Positions 24,150 to 37,119 of a DNA stretch of 64,000 nt are shown one piece after another (position 1 is the stretch's first letter; every line of letters begins with the position of its first letter). Below the pieces are notes generated by a model that saw only the letters and a list, made by a program, of their open reading frames with translations, did no database searches and was not told the origin of the DNA. The stretch is from Ctenosaura bakeri (lineage: Eukaryota; Chordata; Lepidosauria; Squamata; Iguanidae). The stretch covers positions 248,001 through 312,000 of the forward strand of contig CAOLHI010001814.1 of assembly GCA_948474755.1 (NCBI GenBank). The letters are read 5' to 3'. Made by a program: the position numbers and the translations under genes.

Positions 24150-26415
24150 TAAAGCCACAGGGTTTCTTCACCCAGCCTTGCAAGTTTCTTCTATCAAGTG
24201 ATCGCAAAGTAGGGATAAAAGGCAGGTTAAAGCTCAGGAAAAGCAACAGTCTTGTAACACTTTAAAGCTTAACCTATTTTATTTGAGGTAAGACTTTGTG
24301 AGCCACTTCACTGGATGCAAGTGAAACTTATATGAAAATATTTTCCTCAGAGTTTTGGACTAGTTGTTCAGACTTTAGGCTTAGATACCACTGACAAGCA
24401 CTGGAGGGGTGGAATTTCTGGAACATGCACATCCATTTGGCCTTGTGTGAGCCTGCCTAAGAGGCGCCTCATTTGGGAAACTGAAGGAGGAACTGGCCAG
24501 ACCTGGCTTGAAGGTAGCCATTCACAATTCAGGGAGTTCTGTGGTGCACGAGGCTGAGGCCAAACAAGGTGTAACCGATGGAGAAGTGCTTCTCTGTGAG
24601 TGTCAGAAAGGGTTCTACTTTGATAGAGATACTATTCTGGGTATGGATGTCAGAGAGACAGAATCATTATTCCAAAGGGGAAACTTACTACAGTTCTTTG
24701 GAGTCCAAAAGAATAGAATATTAAAGATTTATGTAATTTTCTACAGGGTGTCATGAACCTATTCAAGTTGTTGTTTTAAAACTCCGTCTGGGTATCTCTC
24801 TCTGGCTGTCTCTATCAAGCCTGCATGGGTGTCAGGCCAAACATATCAATACTGAACCCACTCAACAACATGGCCACATGACCCTGTATAAGGGGATCAC
24901 ACTAAAGCCTGGGGATCCACTCCAGAAAGGGATTAAGCAAGGAGACAAGGGCAAGGTGAGTGGCAGGAATCCCAGGGGTGGAATTGAAAGGAACTGCCAC
25001 AGGAGTTAATATTTGTATGAGAGCCAGCATGCTTCTCAGTTTGCCCTGTATTATTTCAGGAGAAACCTGCCATTCTTCCTTGGACTTCAGCAAGCGGGTA
25101 ACACATACATATCCAGTACACATAGTGTTTAAGCCATGTCACCTTTAGAAATGGGTTCACAAATGGGTTAAAGACATAGTAATGTATGCAGGTTTAGAAC
25201 AATTGGCATACATAATGTTCATCACATCAGAAGAAACAATGTAGGGTAATACGTATTTTCCTTTCATAGGTCATGAAAATATTCTGGAATACTTTCCAAA
25301 GCATTTCACTTGTACGTGTACAACTCATTTTTTTCAGGGTCAGTTATTGTTAGTCCTGTGCTTTTATACGAAATTAATTGGGATGGTTTGCATTTCTGGG
25401 GAGCTCTGCTTAGTTAAAAAAAATTCTGGAAAAACATCGACTAATTCTTTTGTGTCACTTGAAGTTTGTAAAAAGATGTGGAGTTCTGGAGGAGACAATG
25501 GGAAAACATATAAATGGTTGTACACAGGAGATGTTGTTGTTATTATTATTATTATTATTTCCAGTTGGTAGAGAATCCCTTTCTTTCTGTCTCCATTGTT
25601 TGGGAGGGATGTTGAATCATTACCAACACATAACATTTGTTATCTCACTAAGTAGAACACCAAAGAAGACTTCAGCTGAGAGGAGATAAACATGTTTCCC
25701 ACCATTTCCTCAGTGAATTAGTCACATGAAGAAGGTGATTGCATTCCCTGTAATTTTCATCTCAGCTATGACTGCACTTTCTCCATTTCCTTGGAGATTT
25801 CTAGACAGCTGAAGTAGAAAACAGGCAAGAAAGAAGACTGAAGAAAACTTTTAAGAGTCTCTGACCTATTCAAAGCTGATGATGGTAGGAAGCAGACTTC
25901 CATCAGTCTGATCATTAAAAGCATTGTATAAGCCTGGCCCAAAGAATCTGAAGGAGGGAGTTTGAACTAGACTAAGTGATTTTAATTTCTTTCCCACTTA
26001 AATTGTCCTACTAATTTCTGTAGAAACTAAGTTGAAACAATTTAGTCCAGACCAAGGGCTCCAGCTTCACACATAACCTGAAATTTAATTGACTGTCTTG
26101 CCTACAATTATAAAAACAACTATGATTATTTATATTTATTATTAATATCGGTAGGAAATTTGTGCAGTGCAAAATATAGGGTATTGAGTACTATTAATGT
26201 AATTTATTTATTTCAAGATAGGACAAGGACAGGCAGGTTCTCAATTGTCTGACAATTTCCTCTTTCCACATTTACATTCAAGCTGACACATCTGTTGAAA
26301 GAATAGCCATTTGGATCAGGTTGTGCTTCTAAAGACTTCTTTAACAGGAGTCTGGATACTCCTGGAAGACAAACAATAAGTGATATAGCTTCCAGAAAGA
26401 ATATCTTAGTAAAGG
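24150..26415. other. Duplicated intergenic block upstream of V2R-C
   Basis: Paralogous to 40585-43238, 47690-50954 and 60115-62862. Shared phrases include GGTAAGACTTTGTGAGCC, GAGGCTGAGGCCAAACAAG, CAAGCCTGCATTGGAGTC and TTGGAGATTTCTAG. Short frames inside (24508-24756 here) are not conserved as coding. A (TTA)n run lies at 25535-25559. The origin of the inner part is unrecognised; it may be an old LTR or SINE. Confidence 0.6.
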
Positions 26416-26633
26416 ATGATGGTGCTAGCAGTGGTTTTATTAGGGCTCTTGCCACATATCATCTCCATATGTTCTCCAAGTCAATGTAAAATCGGAGACT
26501 TTCTTCCAATTTTTCAAAAATATTATTCTTCAGGAGAACTCAACATTGCTATCATGACTTCTCAGAGCCATACATTTTCAAAATCAATGAATTTTGATGA
26601 ACTTCCCTCCCCTGAACTCTTTGATGACACTGT
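26416..26633 (+). CDS. V2R-C exon 1
   Basis: A 218-bp exon starting with two ATG codons (MMVLAVVLLGLLPHI), a signal peptide, then QKYYSSGELNIA and MNFDELPS. Donor ACTGT|GTAAGG in phase 2. Confidence 0.88.
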
Positions 26634-27599
26634 GTAAGGAGCTGGATTTTCTAAAATCATAAAATGCATTGCCACCACTTTTCACCTCCAGTAACCTTTG
26701 AGGAATTTCAGTCTCTCGCTCGGTTTGGCAACGTTAAGTAAGGAGTTGGGTTTATGCATTTTAGAAAAAATGATGAAATGTATCTGAGTTGATAACATTC
26801 ATAAGTAGGCTAATTCTATAGATAGGCTTTTGCTTGTATGGATTTAGTCTTGGACGTACAGAATATTTTTTTTCCCATTGTGGAATGCAAACATCTAACT
26901 TTCTATACGTTTTTAATCCTTGTCCAAAATATTGTGTAGTATATAGAACAGACTGGTTTTTGTGACCTGATTGCATGTCAGACGTTCTGGAACTGAGAAA
27001 AAAAAATAGTAAGTACAACCGAATACTACCAGGACTATTGTTTTAAACATTACATTTTTTTCCATGGGTTTTTCATGTTTTCTTTGAAAACTACTGCTAC
27101 CAGTGATTTCAATTTGCATAGGAGTAATGCAGTTTCTTTTTCAGCTTGACTACATTATTGCAATAACTTTGTTAATGAAGAGGGGAAGCTCTTTTGCATT
27201 TCCTTTGTTCAAGGTTTGCATAGATTTCCAATCTATGCCTTTGCATTTCCATGCTTCAACTCCTCTTTTTGTTATTAGTACCCTGCTGTAGCTTTGATCA
27301 GTAAACCAGCATTATGAAAACCTTAGATAATAAGATTGAAAAGCTTTTCACATGCTTATGTGATTTTTAATATCTCTCTGCGTGTAGCTTTAAAAGCATT
27401 AAACTGCTAAAAGAAAGAAAAGAGCTCCCATTGACTGAAATTTTATTGTTAGTTCTGATTAGTGTAGAACTAGTGAATCAACTAGATTTACTTAAATGTT
27501 GACTCATCATTCAACAATTGTTTCAGTCAGTTTGCACTGTTAACTAACAGGATGCCAGACACTGACAGGGAGTAAAAATATAGAAGGAAGAATTATGAG

Positions 27600-27880
27600 C
27601 AGTCTTCAATACTCAAAATAAATTTCTGGCCCACTAATTCATTCTCTGTGTATGGCTTTTGCAAAAATTTCCTTTTGGTGGATCTCAGGATTTTTGTTCA
27701 AAAACAGGTCAGACTCCAGCAGCCACAGTCCACCCTCCTGTTTATTAAACCATTTGGATGTCTGTTCCTTTCTTCAATCATTTCTCACCTCAAGGTGCAT
27801 CCTTCTGTCACCTGGAAGAACCAGGCCTGAATGTATGAATACCAACATATTTCCAAGGTCTTAAACTCAAATATGGCTTT
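27600..27880 (+). other. Insertion in V2R-C intron 1 shared only with unit D
   Basis: Sequence with GTGGATCTCAGGATTTTTG and TTCAATCATTTCTCACC phrases occurs here and at about 46555-46737, but not at the matching place in units B (14270) or E (51880). Its origin is not recognised. It marks C and D as sister units in this part. The short open frames in it are not supported as genes. Confidence 0.6.
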
Positions 27881-28263
27881 CCATGCTTGGTGCTAATAGA
27901 GCTTTATCCAGCTGTGCAATATATTCTACATCCCAGATACAGAAAAACATTTTTTTCAAAATGTTGCCTTTTCATTCACATTTTAAGATGCACTGAGGTT
28001 GTGTATATATATACTGTATGAAACAGGACTTAAATATTTCACATGTTTGTGTACATGTACTAAGTGGAAGCTGTAAAGCAGAGTGATATTCACAACGGAA
28101 AAAAAAGCCTAACATGGTTCCCAGTGTTCAAGTCACCCTTGAATAGATAGGGGTCCTACTATCCGTTATGGGAAAACAGCTTGACAAAGTGTGTATCAGA
28201 TTGTAATATAGGAATGGTCCAAAAGAAAATCCACTATGACCCACTATGTGCCTCCACTTGCAG

Positions 28264-28555
28264 TGTATACACTCAGAACTACCAGCACATTCTGGCTTTG
28301 GTCTTTGCTGTGAAAGAAGTAAATGGAAACCCCTGGATTGTACCCAACATCTCCCTGGGCTTTCAGATCTATAATAGCCAGTTCAGTGCAAGCTCAACCT
28401 ATCTCGCCTCTCTGGAACTTCTCTCAAGTTGGCAAAGATTTATCCCAAACTACAAGTGTGACCTCCAAAACCTTCCAATTGCAGTCATTGGGGGTCCTGA
28501 ATCCAACGTCTGTGTCCATATGGGACACATTCTGGCTCTCTATAAGATTCCACAG
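28264..28555 (+). CDS. V2R-C exon 2
   Basis: A 292-bp exon from CACTTGCAG to GTAAGC, encoding [38 protein letters not shown] and LYKIPQ. It is open throughout. Confidence 0.92.
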
Positions 28556-28782
28556 GTAAGCAGTGCTCATTGAACAATAAACAAACCTTGGACTCTTCTC
28601 TTGCATTTTAGAGGTAGGATGTAGTATGAATCGGGATTTGAATCCTGATTTTCTACAGTCCCCATCCAACACTCAAATGACTACTTTGTTTCAAGATATA
28701 CTGTTAGATGTCTTGGATGCTATGTTTGGAGAAGGAAGAGGAAACATAAATAAAAGCTTTGGGATACTCTTAAGAGGTGGAA

Positions 28783-29005
28783 ACCCTAGTGGTGCATTGG
28801 TTAAATGCTGGAAGTGCAGCCACAACGTTGTGAGTTTGATCCTGCAGGGCTTCAGGTTGACTCAGCCTTCCTTCCTTCCACAGTTCAGTAAAATGAATAC
28901 CCAGCTTGTTGAGAGCAATTAGCTTACAACATTGTAAACTGCTTAGGGAGTGCTTAAACACTGATAAGTGGTATACAAATGTAACCACTATTGCTATCGC
29001 TATTG
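28783..29005 (+). repeat. tRNA-derived SINE, V2R-C intron 2
   Basis: TAGTGGTGCATTGG resembles a tRNA A box and GTGAGTTTGATCC a B box; AAAATGAATACCCAGC and a TATTGCTATCGCTATTG tail follow. It is the same family as the minus-strand copy at 8334-8550. Confidence 0.8.
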
Positions 29006-29202
29006 GAACACAGCCTTTGATTCTATGGGAGCTGGGCTCACTGTGTATATAAAGGGATCTTGCACTAAAGCATACAGAGTGCAATGCTGTGCATATGCAA
29101 TTTTGTGTTGCTCCCTTTCCCTTCCCCTATGTAGTTTTCCCACATGTAAGCCCACAAGCCCACATGTAAAACAACATCCAGGTACAGTTCTGAAGATTCT
29201 GG

Positions 29203-29340
29203 GGCCATTTCCAAAATACACTATTATGGACTCCTGGGAATTGAAGTTTAGGGAGGGGCATCTTTGGCCTCAGTAAACTACAAACCCCTGAATTCCACAG
29301 TATGCTGAAAGTGGAATAAGAGTGTAGTGCGGAAATGGCC
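29203..29340. repeat. Palindromic MITE, short copy, V2R-C intron 2
   Basis: Ends GGCCATTTCC and GTGCGGAAATGGCC, with a shortened left arm. Confidence 0.7.
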
Positions 29341-30284
29341 CTGGAAAGAACCAAATTTTCCAGTGTCTGCTGGAGATCTGATAGAGCAAACTCAGTTCTC
29401 TCTCAGTTGCAGAACTATAGCTGGGATGGATGCTGCCTTCTCACCTCTCCCTACTCTCTACCCAGCAGGTGAATGGCCATAGCAGCAAGCCAGGAACTCA
29501 AAAAGTGTTTCAAGGAATGTTTAAATATAGTACAAGGAAGCACTGAATACTTCCTTGCACAGTGCTTTTTTTAAAAAAAAACAAAAACATGGGTATTTGA
29601 ATGCTACCCACAAGATTTCATTCTATATATGGTGGGAAAGCATGCCTGGACAAATCACAACGTTTCTTTTAACAACGTCAGCAACTCCCCTTCTTTTGTT
29701 TCTTTCAATTCTCTCTCGCTCTCTCGCTCTCTTTCTCTGCATGTGCGTTTCAGTTAGACAAGAACTGTCTCTTGGTGTCCAAGCAGCACACAAACATATC
29801 ACAGGACAACTGTGCAGAAAACCATGTGAACTGGAAGAACCTAATGCTCAATTGACATATATTTTAAAAAATCTCTCTCTCTTTTCAAACAAATTTATAA
29901 GTGGAGGGGGCAAACTCCCTGCTGCTCCCTCCTTGCAGTTTGGCAGAGATTTCGTGCTCTGAGCAAGCTAGCATGACATCAAATTTCCTGGGATTCTATT
30001 TTTTAAAAAGAAAATAAAAGTTACTGGCAATTTTAGTTTTGCAATGCAATTCAAAGACACACCAAAAGATTTCTAAAATTCAATTTGGCACCTGATCAGG
30101 ATCAGGCTGGATATAATTCTGTGCCAATTGAATCAGGATCCTTTGCTGAATCACCAAACTCTGATCCAAATCAAGTTGGACACAATTCTATCTTTTATAG
30201 GTTTTAGAGATGGCTATGGTGACCCCCTAGAGACTCAGAATGGTGGTGAGGCTAGAGCATCGATCTACAACTCTGGAGTTGTTG

Positions 30285-30622
30285 TTGTTGTTGTTGTTGT
30301 ATGCCTTCAAGTCATTTCCGATTTATGGCAATCCTAAAGTGAACCTATCATGGGGTGTTCTCAGAAAGGTTTGTTCAGAGGGGGGTTGCCTTTCTTCTCC
30401 TCTGAGACTTGCCCAAAATCACTGAATGGGTTGTAATGCTCAAACCATTACATCATGCTGGCTCTCTGGATGTGAGGGTTCAACTCCCTGTTCAACCCAC
30501 TGGGCAGGTCAGACTCAGAAGAAGGCAAAGACACAGCCGTGAACAAATCTGCCAAGAAAACCCCATGATAGATTCACTTTAGGGTCACCGTAAGTCAGAA
30601 ACAACTTGAATTCACACAACAG
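30285..30622. repeat. Two opposed partial SINEs, V2R-C intron 2
   Basis: A minus-strand piece (30285-30462) and a plus-strand piece (about 30495-30622) of the second SINE family face each other. A (TTG)n run is at 30279-30300. Confidence 0.6.
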
Positions 30623-30744
30623 GATGGTGACCTACATTTCATTCGTATTGCAGTTGTGTTCCTACACTGTGTTGCATTTGCTTCAGCCTTTGTTGCAAAG
30701 GGATTTACTTTGGGTTTCAAAACTGGGAGAATATAACTTACCCG

Positions 30745-31239
30745 TATATTCCCATGTATAGGGCGACTGGGCGTATAAGACGACTCCCAACTTTTCCAGT
30801 AAAAATATAGAGTTTAGGATATACTCGCCGTATAAGACCACCCCTCTTCCAACGCACACCAAATAAAAATTAAAAAAACATCAGATTTGATTTCAATATG
30901 GTAATTTTAATTCAAAGACTTATGACATGCAGGTACTTAGCAGGAAAACTGTCACTTATAAACATAAGGCTGTTTGTCATCAAACATGTAAACATAAAAC
31001 AGTGCAAGTGGATTAAACTTTTCCTAATTCACTCTATAGCTTAAAAGGAGGACAAGACTGGGGTGGTGTAGGGCGGTGGGGGAGGGTGGGGGAGTTGTTT
31101 TGGGCAGGCGATGGCAGCGGCGGCGGAGGAGAGTTGCCTCAGCGGCGGGGGCCGGCGTTTGGGCCGGCGTATAAGACGGCCTCCCAACTTTTGAAAAGTT
31201 TTTTGGGGTTCAAAAGTAGTCCTATACATGGGAATATAC
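30745..31239. mobile_element. Inverted-repeat element with TATATTCCCATGTATAGG ends, V2R-C intron 2
   Basis: The left end TATATTCCCATGTATAGG is matched by CCTATACATGGGAATATA at 31222-31239. Inner GTATAAGACG phrases recur near both ends. The middle holds a GC-rich stretch (31070-31170). It looks like a non-autonomous DNA transposon; the superfamily is not clear. Confidence 0.65.
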
Positions 31240-31288
31240 AGTATGTCCTCTGTCTTTTGCTGTTCTACTTTTTTCATGCCAATCTTTG

Positions 31289-31308
31289 CGTGTGTGTGTG
31301 TGTGTGTT
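31289..31308 (+). repeat. (TG)n microsatellite
   Basis: Ten TG units in V2R-C intron 2. Confidence 0.9.
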
Positions 31309-32395
31309 TGAAAAAAAATGTTTTTAAGTATTCAGAAACAGCAACTAACAAAGAATACTAATTGCTGATCCTAAAAATTGCCTAGGCTCAGAGGCGTATC
31401 TAGGGTGGGGCAGGTAGGGTGCATGCCCTGGGAGCAAATGCCAGGGGACTCAGAAAGCAGTACTGGAAGTGGCAGAGGAGAAGGAGGAGGAGGAGGAGGA
31501 AGGAGCCCTGGAGGTAGGGGCATAATTTCCATGTTTGCCCTGGGCGCTGTTTATGCCAGATAAACCTCTGGACCACTAATCATTAGCTGGGCACCAAAAA
31601 GCCATCTCTTATGTCCCTTTCATATTCTTCAGGTGTGCTTCAGAAATAGCAGAGAATTTAACAAGCTAATGGAAAACATTGATGCATTTAGTTCACTTAA
31701 TTCCTCCTTACTAAATTAAAAATACCTAATTCACTTAACACTAAAATAACAAGTAGGGAAATTTACCTGCTTTTTAAGCTGCCTTTTACAATAAAGTGAA
31801 TAGCCTGTACTAGAAAATCGACCAGAATGAAGCTGCAAAACAAAATGCTATCTGTGGTTATACCCATCCTGCATTTTCCTCCCTGTCCTCAGTCTGAGAA
31901 AGAAGAAAACAACTGTATGAAATACTGACATCCCCCTTCCTTCCCACCTCACCAGAAACCCGTCTCTTGCTTTCCTCTTCTCAGTCACTTATAAATTCCC
32001 TTCCTTAACCTCTCCTTTTCCTTACCTTACTGATTTTCACTTGGATCACAGCAAAAATCCCAGGGAGACAAGCTTTCTGGGAGAGTTTAGAGGTGTCTGT
32101 ACGGTGACTGGTGTGAAATACAGAAGAATCACCCTGATGTAAGGAAGACAATTTCTCTTCCAAGCTTCCCTTCTTGTTTGTTTGTTGTTTGTTGGTTTAA
32201 AATGTTTAAACTTGGAAGGAACTAATTATCATTCTGCAATCAGGAACAGAAATAGAGAAAGATTCCAAGAGTCGTTTATTTTTTACTAATAAACCAGCGT
32301 GAATCGTAAAACCTGTTTACTCTTTGACCTAGACTTCCTCTTCAAGAATTAATAACTTAATCAGTAAATTAATTTGGAAAAAGAAGCCTCCTTTA

Positions 32396-32396
32396 T

Positions 32397-32483
<87 letters not shown>
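32396..32483 (+). repeat. (CTA)n-(TTA)n compound microsatellite, V2R-C intron 2
   Basis: CTA units pass into TTA units. The poly-Ser/poly-Asn open frame on the minus strand is only this repeat. Confidence 0.95.
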
Positions 32484-32484
<1 letters not shown>

Positions 32485-33606
32485 TTTTTTAAAATCCAAT
32501 TGTAAACCCTTTCTGTTAGAAATGTTCTCCATCTAATTGGTTTAAATTCTATGGCAGAGAAATAAATGGAACATGCAAAGCATAACCTAAGCTACTATTG
32601 AGCTCATATGGGACAAAATGAGTCATCCATGATCCTAGTTTTAAGCTATTTAGGTTTTTAGGGGCCATAACCAGTACTTGCATTCTGACAAGAAGTAAAC
32701 CAAGTGCTAGAGTAAGTGTCACACAGTTGGATTAGAGACATATCTAGCATAAACAACACCTAGGGCAAGCATGGAAGTTGAGCATCTACCTCCAGAGGTT
32801 TTCTTCTTCTCCTCTTTCACTTCCAGCACTGATTTCTGCATCCTCTGGCATTGGCGACAAGGGCATATGTCCTACCAACCCACCTGAGATACACATTTGG
32901 CCATCCATCAGTTGGGGAAAGCTTTTTCAGTGGAAACCTGTGTTTATTCATGAATCTTTTGCAAAAACATTCTAGTAACTTAAAAAAAATCTCTCTCACA
33001 TTGTCTGTGTTTGGAAATATTTCTTGAACGGTTCTTTTAATCCATCAGTCCCTCTGTCTGCTGTCAAAACTTTTTATTGCTCCTACATTACTGATTGTAT
33101 TTTTGCTGCCATGTTGAGATTACATCCAGATTTAAAATCCTTTTTTTGAAATATTCCTCTGATTTTTCAAAATCCTTGGCTGCTTTAGGCATATGTAGTG
33201 GAAAGACAGTATAGAAATGTTTACATTAACACAAACAAGCAAACAAATAGGATATGTTGAGCGCTCTGTTTTGCACTGCCACGTAAGATTTAATTGATTT
33301 CCTCTAATTTTGATAAAATGGGAAATTGGGAATAAACAAAAATTGGAAGTTTTTGATTACAAGCAGAAGGAGGAATAGACGGAACGGGACTCAGAGTATG
33401 AAGGTGCAAGTTTTCTTTTGGTGCTAATAAACCAAGCTATATAACAATAAATTTGGAACAATGAAAAGTGAGCTACTATGGGACATGCAACAAAATTTGG
33501 CCATCACCACCATAAGTAGAGGAACACTTACACGCACACATGTATATAGACACAACTGTACAAACTTATTTTGGAAATCTATTCCTTTTAAAATGTCTTT
33601 CTTTAG

Positions 33607-34467
33607 ATTACCTATGGTTCTGCCCCCATGTGGGATAACAAAGTCCAAGGAAGATTTGTCTACCAGATGTTTCCAAATGGGGCCCTCCAATATAGGGGAA
33701 TCTTTCAGTTACTTCACCATTTCAGCTGGACATGGATTGGGGTGTTTTATTTTGACGATGAGAATGGTGAGTTGTTTGTACAGAATGTGCTTCCCATCTT
33801 TTCAAGAAAGAACATCTGCTCTGACTTCATACAAAGTTTACCCAAACACGGTTTTTCAAGTGAAATGGAAAACCTTGTGGAGGAAGGGATCAAAACATAC
33901 AGAATTTTCATGAATAGCACTGCTAGTGTGCTGCTTGTACATGGTGAAATTCAGACAGTGATCGTTTTGAGAGTCTTGCTTCAGATTTCAAAATATGAAG
34001 ATGTGCCAATAAGGACAAAAGGGAAAATGTGGATTTTGACAGCCCAGATGGATTTCATAGAACTTCCTTTTCAAAGGGAATGGGACATGGATTTCCTTCA
34101 CGGCGCTATATCCCTGGCATCTCACTCAAAGGAAGTGCCAGGCTTCCAGAAATTTCTTCAGACCAGAAACTTTATCTCAGAAAAAGAAGATGGCTTTCTA
34201 AGGATCTTCTGGGAGAATGCATTTTTATGTTCTTTTTCTAAGTCCACTTTTGATGGGCACTTTGAGAAGCCCTGCACTGGGGAGGAGAAGCTGGAGTCTC
34301 TTCCTTCTTCTGTTCTTGAAATGAGTATGACTGCCCACAGCTACAACATGTACAATGCTGTCTTGGCTGTGGCACATGCACTGCAGTCTATGCATTCCTC
34401 ACAGTCCAAAAAGAGAAGAAAGGTGAAAGGACAGAGACAAGAATGTCTTAATCAGCCATCATGTCAG
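33607..34467 (+). CDS. V2R-C exon 3
   Basis: An 861-bp exon after TCTTTAG, beginning ITYGSAP. It is open throughout and ends PSCQ|GTAAAA, where the paralogs have PSWQ. Confidence 0.93.
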
Positions 34468-35102
34468 GTAAAACTGAAGTCGAAGAGAACTCACCATATC
34501 TGTGAGTGCAAATATTTAGCCCCTTTGCCACCTGTTTGAGTGTTCTCTGTATGCCAAGGCCATCTTTTGGGGATTTTATGTTTGCCTTGTCTTTTTTTCG
34601 TTTCATCCTCAGTCTGTCATATCTTCCATTTTATATTATAGAGAACAAAAAAGGCTTTTGATAATTTTGAGCATGTCTGTTATTGATTACCTTTCTATGT
34701 TACAGGGATGCAATTATTCTCCTGTTTTCTCCCCAATGAAAGCAACTAATAGTTTTAGAAAATGTCTTCCCACTTCAAGGTAGTCTTTGAAAACTGTGCA
34801 GTTCCCGAGGACTGTTCAGTTCAAGGTGTAATATATGCAAAATTTGTATGTGGGGTTGCAACAAGATTTCATGTTTCCTCTGAAGTTGCAACAGCTCACT
34901 GTACACAGCCAAATCTAGTTTGATTCTGCACAGTTGGAGTGAGTTTAGCTTATTGAATACATTCTGTTTCTTTAGGCTTCATTTCTTAGCACACTTAAAT
35001 GGGTTCCTCTTTCACATATCATCACCATGCTGTCTGTGTATGCTAAAGAGCAAACCCTTTATTCATTATTCATTATTCCTCTGCCATCCCTTTCAGTTTC
35101 AG

Positions 35103-35330
35103 CTCCATCGTTTTCTGGGGACTATTTCATTTAACAATACTGCAAAGGAAGAGGTGTCTTTTGACCTAAACGGCATGTTAGCATCAGGATTTGACATTAT
35201 CAACTGGGTCACATTCCCAAACAAGTCTTTTTCTAGAGTCAAAGTTGGCAAGATAGACCCTCATGCTCCTCAACACAAAGTATTCTCCATTCATGAGGAT
35301 GACATTGTATGGCCGAAGACCTTTAACCAG
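35103..35330 (+). CDS. V2R-C exon 4
   Basis: A 228-bp exon after GTTTCAG, encoding LHRFLGTISFNN, FDLNGMLASGFDIINW and HKVFSIHEDD. Donor CAG|GTAAAG. Confidence 0.92.
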
Positions 35331-35517
35331 GTAAAGACCCACATAACTTTTTGGACTATTCCAGTTTCCTCTTCAGGTTAGGGTTTTTTGTTTTTGTTTT
35401 CGTATCAGCAAGGTGTGGATCATTCAAAACATGGTTTTCTTTTATTCATTTCATCTACCTGAGCTTTGCAGCTGTACTTTCAATTTTGGGATTTCAGAGT
35501 ATCATCCCAAAGACATA

Positions 35518-35686
35518 GGCCATTTCCACACTACACGGTTATACTGCTATTACTCCACTTTCAACATCTGTGGTTTGTAGTTTACTGAGAATTCTATATG
35601 CTGGTCCCTGAACTGAAAATGTCAGGATTCAGTAGGATGTTGAATGTAGAATAGTAGAACTACAACAGTGTAGTGCAGAAATGATC
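35518..35686. repeat. Palindromic MITE copy, V2R-C intron 4
   Basis: Ends GGCCATTTCCACACTAC and GTAGTGCAGAAATGATC, flanked by ATA at 35515-35517 and 35687-35689, a 3-bp duplication. Confidence 0.75.
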
Positions 35687-36230
35687 ATACTCTACAATGG
35701 GATAATAGCTATTAGGGAACTGAATGGCTATAGCAGAAATGAAATGCAAATCCTACAGTTGAATAAAATACTGAAGAACAATAAAATATATCTACAGAAG
35801 ACTAAAGGACAGGGCACTATGGCAGCCCACACTTCCTGGTTTTTAAGCAGATGGAACACTGGTTGAAGCCTTAAGCAGTTGGATTTCTTTTTCTAAGATG
35901 TTAATGATAAGGATAAGAGATTCAATCAAAGTGCAAACTTTTTTATTTATTTCCACATACCTAACCTGCTTTCTACCCATACATGTCAGGATGTGAAACA
36001 ATCAAGAAAAGTAATTTAACATTAAACCACAGCAAACAACAGCAATGCAACAAAAGAGTACAGGCATATTCCCTTTTTCAACAATCCACTTTTTGATGAT
36101 CCGTTCTTTTGACTCTTTTCAATTACAACCAGAACCCATTTATTTGACGCATGGCCCACAGCTTCAACCACACATACTAATTGAAAAGGGTCAAAAGATT
36201 GGATCATCAGAAAGCAACCACACATTGCTT

Positions 36231-36294
36231 TTCCTTCCTTCCTTCCTTCCTTCCTTCCTTCCTTCCTTCCTTCCTTCCTTCCTTCCTTCCTTCT
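36231..36294 (+). repeat. (TTCC)n microsatellite, V2R-C intron 4
   Basis: About 15 TTCC units, 400 bp before exon 5. Unit B has a diverged CT-rich stretch at the same relative place (20270-20310). Confidence 0.95.
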
Positions 36295-36691
36295 TTTTGA
36301 CAGTGCACTGGTCCCTAATATGTTGATTGTGACTGTACAGTGTACAGTGACTGTGCACGGTCAGCAAAGTTGAATGATAGTCTGGTCATTAAGACCCAAA
36401 AGTTTAACTAAACATCAAGTATAGTGCAGAAATGAAACCAGATGTTTCACAATAGCACAGGAGTCAGAAGAAGCTCCATTGCAGTCAAAGAAATCATGCT
36501 CCTTTAAATCTGTGTCTCTCTGCTCTTTGTGGTCAATATGGCTGTAGGCACAAACAGTGTGGTGCAATAAGAAATCCACCTGGCCATGACCTCATCAACT
36601 AAGTTCTTATCTGTAGAGTAAAGTGAATTAGACGTATTGTCCAGATAGATTTTATGAATGTTGAACCCTTCATTCTTAATTCTATGCACAG

Positions 36692-36818
36692 GTGGAGCCC
36701 CTTTCTTTACGTAATGAAAATTGCTATTCAGGATTTAGCAGGAGAAGAAAAGAGGGGAAGCCATTTTGTTGCTATGATTGTGTTCCCTGCCCACAAGGGA
36801 TGATTTCAAATGAGACGG
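36692..36818 (+). CDS. V2R-C exon 5, linker cysteine lost
   Basis: A 127-bp exon after TGCACAG. It encodes EPLSLRNENC and [13 protein letters not shown] at 36710-36712 gives Arg where A, B and E have TGT Cys. Donor GG|GTAAGA. Confidence 0.9.
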
Positions 36819-37119
36819 GTAAGAAGTGTTACATTCCAAGATATGAAATTGTTTGGTTGGGATGGGAAAAAAATGTACATTGAGATTCAAATGCATATAT
36901 TGAGTCTCCTGTTTAAAAATTATTCAAAGCAGCCTACCTCAGTAGTGTAGTAATTGCACAATTCATATACTGTCAAATTTTTAAAGTTATAATGCTTTAC
37001 ATTTCTCTACATCTTTGTCCGTATAAAATCACTTATCTGGAACAAAACATCAATTGCAGAAAATAAGTGCATCCAAGAAAGCTTTACAGATTCATTGCTC
37101 TCTATCACGTGTTTTGCAG

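Larger units (their letters stand above)
28556..33606 (+). other. V2R-C intron 2, enlarged to 5 kb by repeats
   Basis: The matching introns are 1278 bp in B and 2087 bp in E. Contents: SINE 28783-29005, MITE 29203-29340, opposed SINEs 30285-30622, inverted-repeat element 30745-31239, (TG)n, (AGG)n at about 31474-31500, and the compound microsatellite at 32396-32483. No gene is seen. Confidence 0.75.

Noticed and set aside
24508..24756. 82-codon frame in the intergenic block, with relatives at 40823 and 60771
   Set aside because: The DNA is duplicated with each unit, but the frames have different starts and ends and no shared coding constraint is visible.
28783..29005. tRNA-like A and B boxes as a tRNA gene
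   Set aside because: The match continues into a SINE body and tail and recurs at 8334-8550; no cloverleaf of normal length is supported.
32329..32532. Minus-strand frame rich in Asn and Ser
   Set aside because: Direct translation of the (CTA)n-(TTA)n microsatellite.
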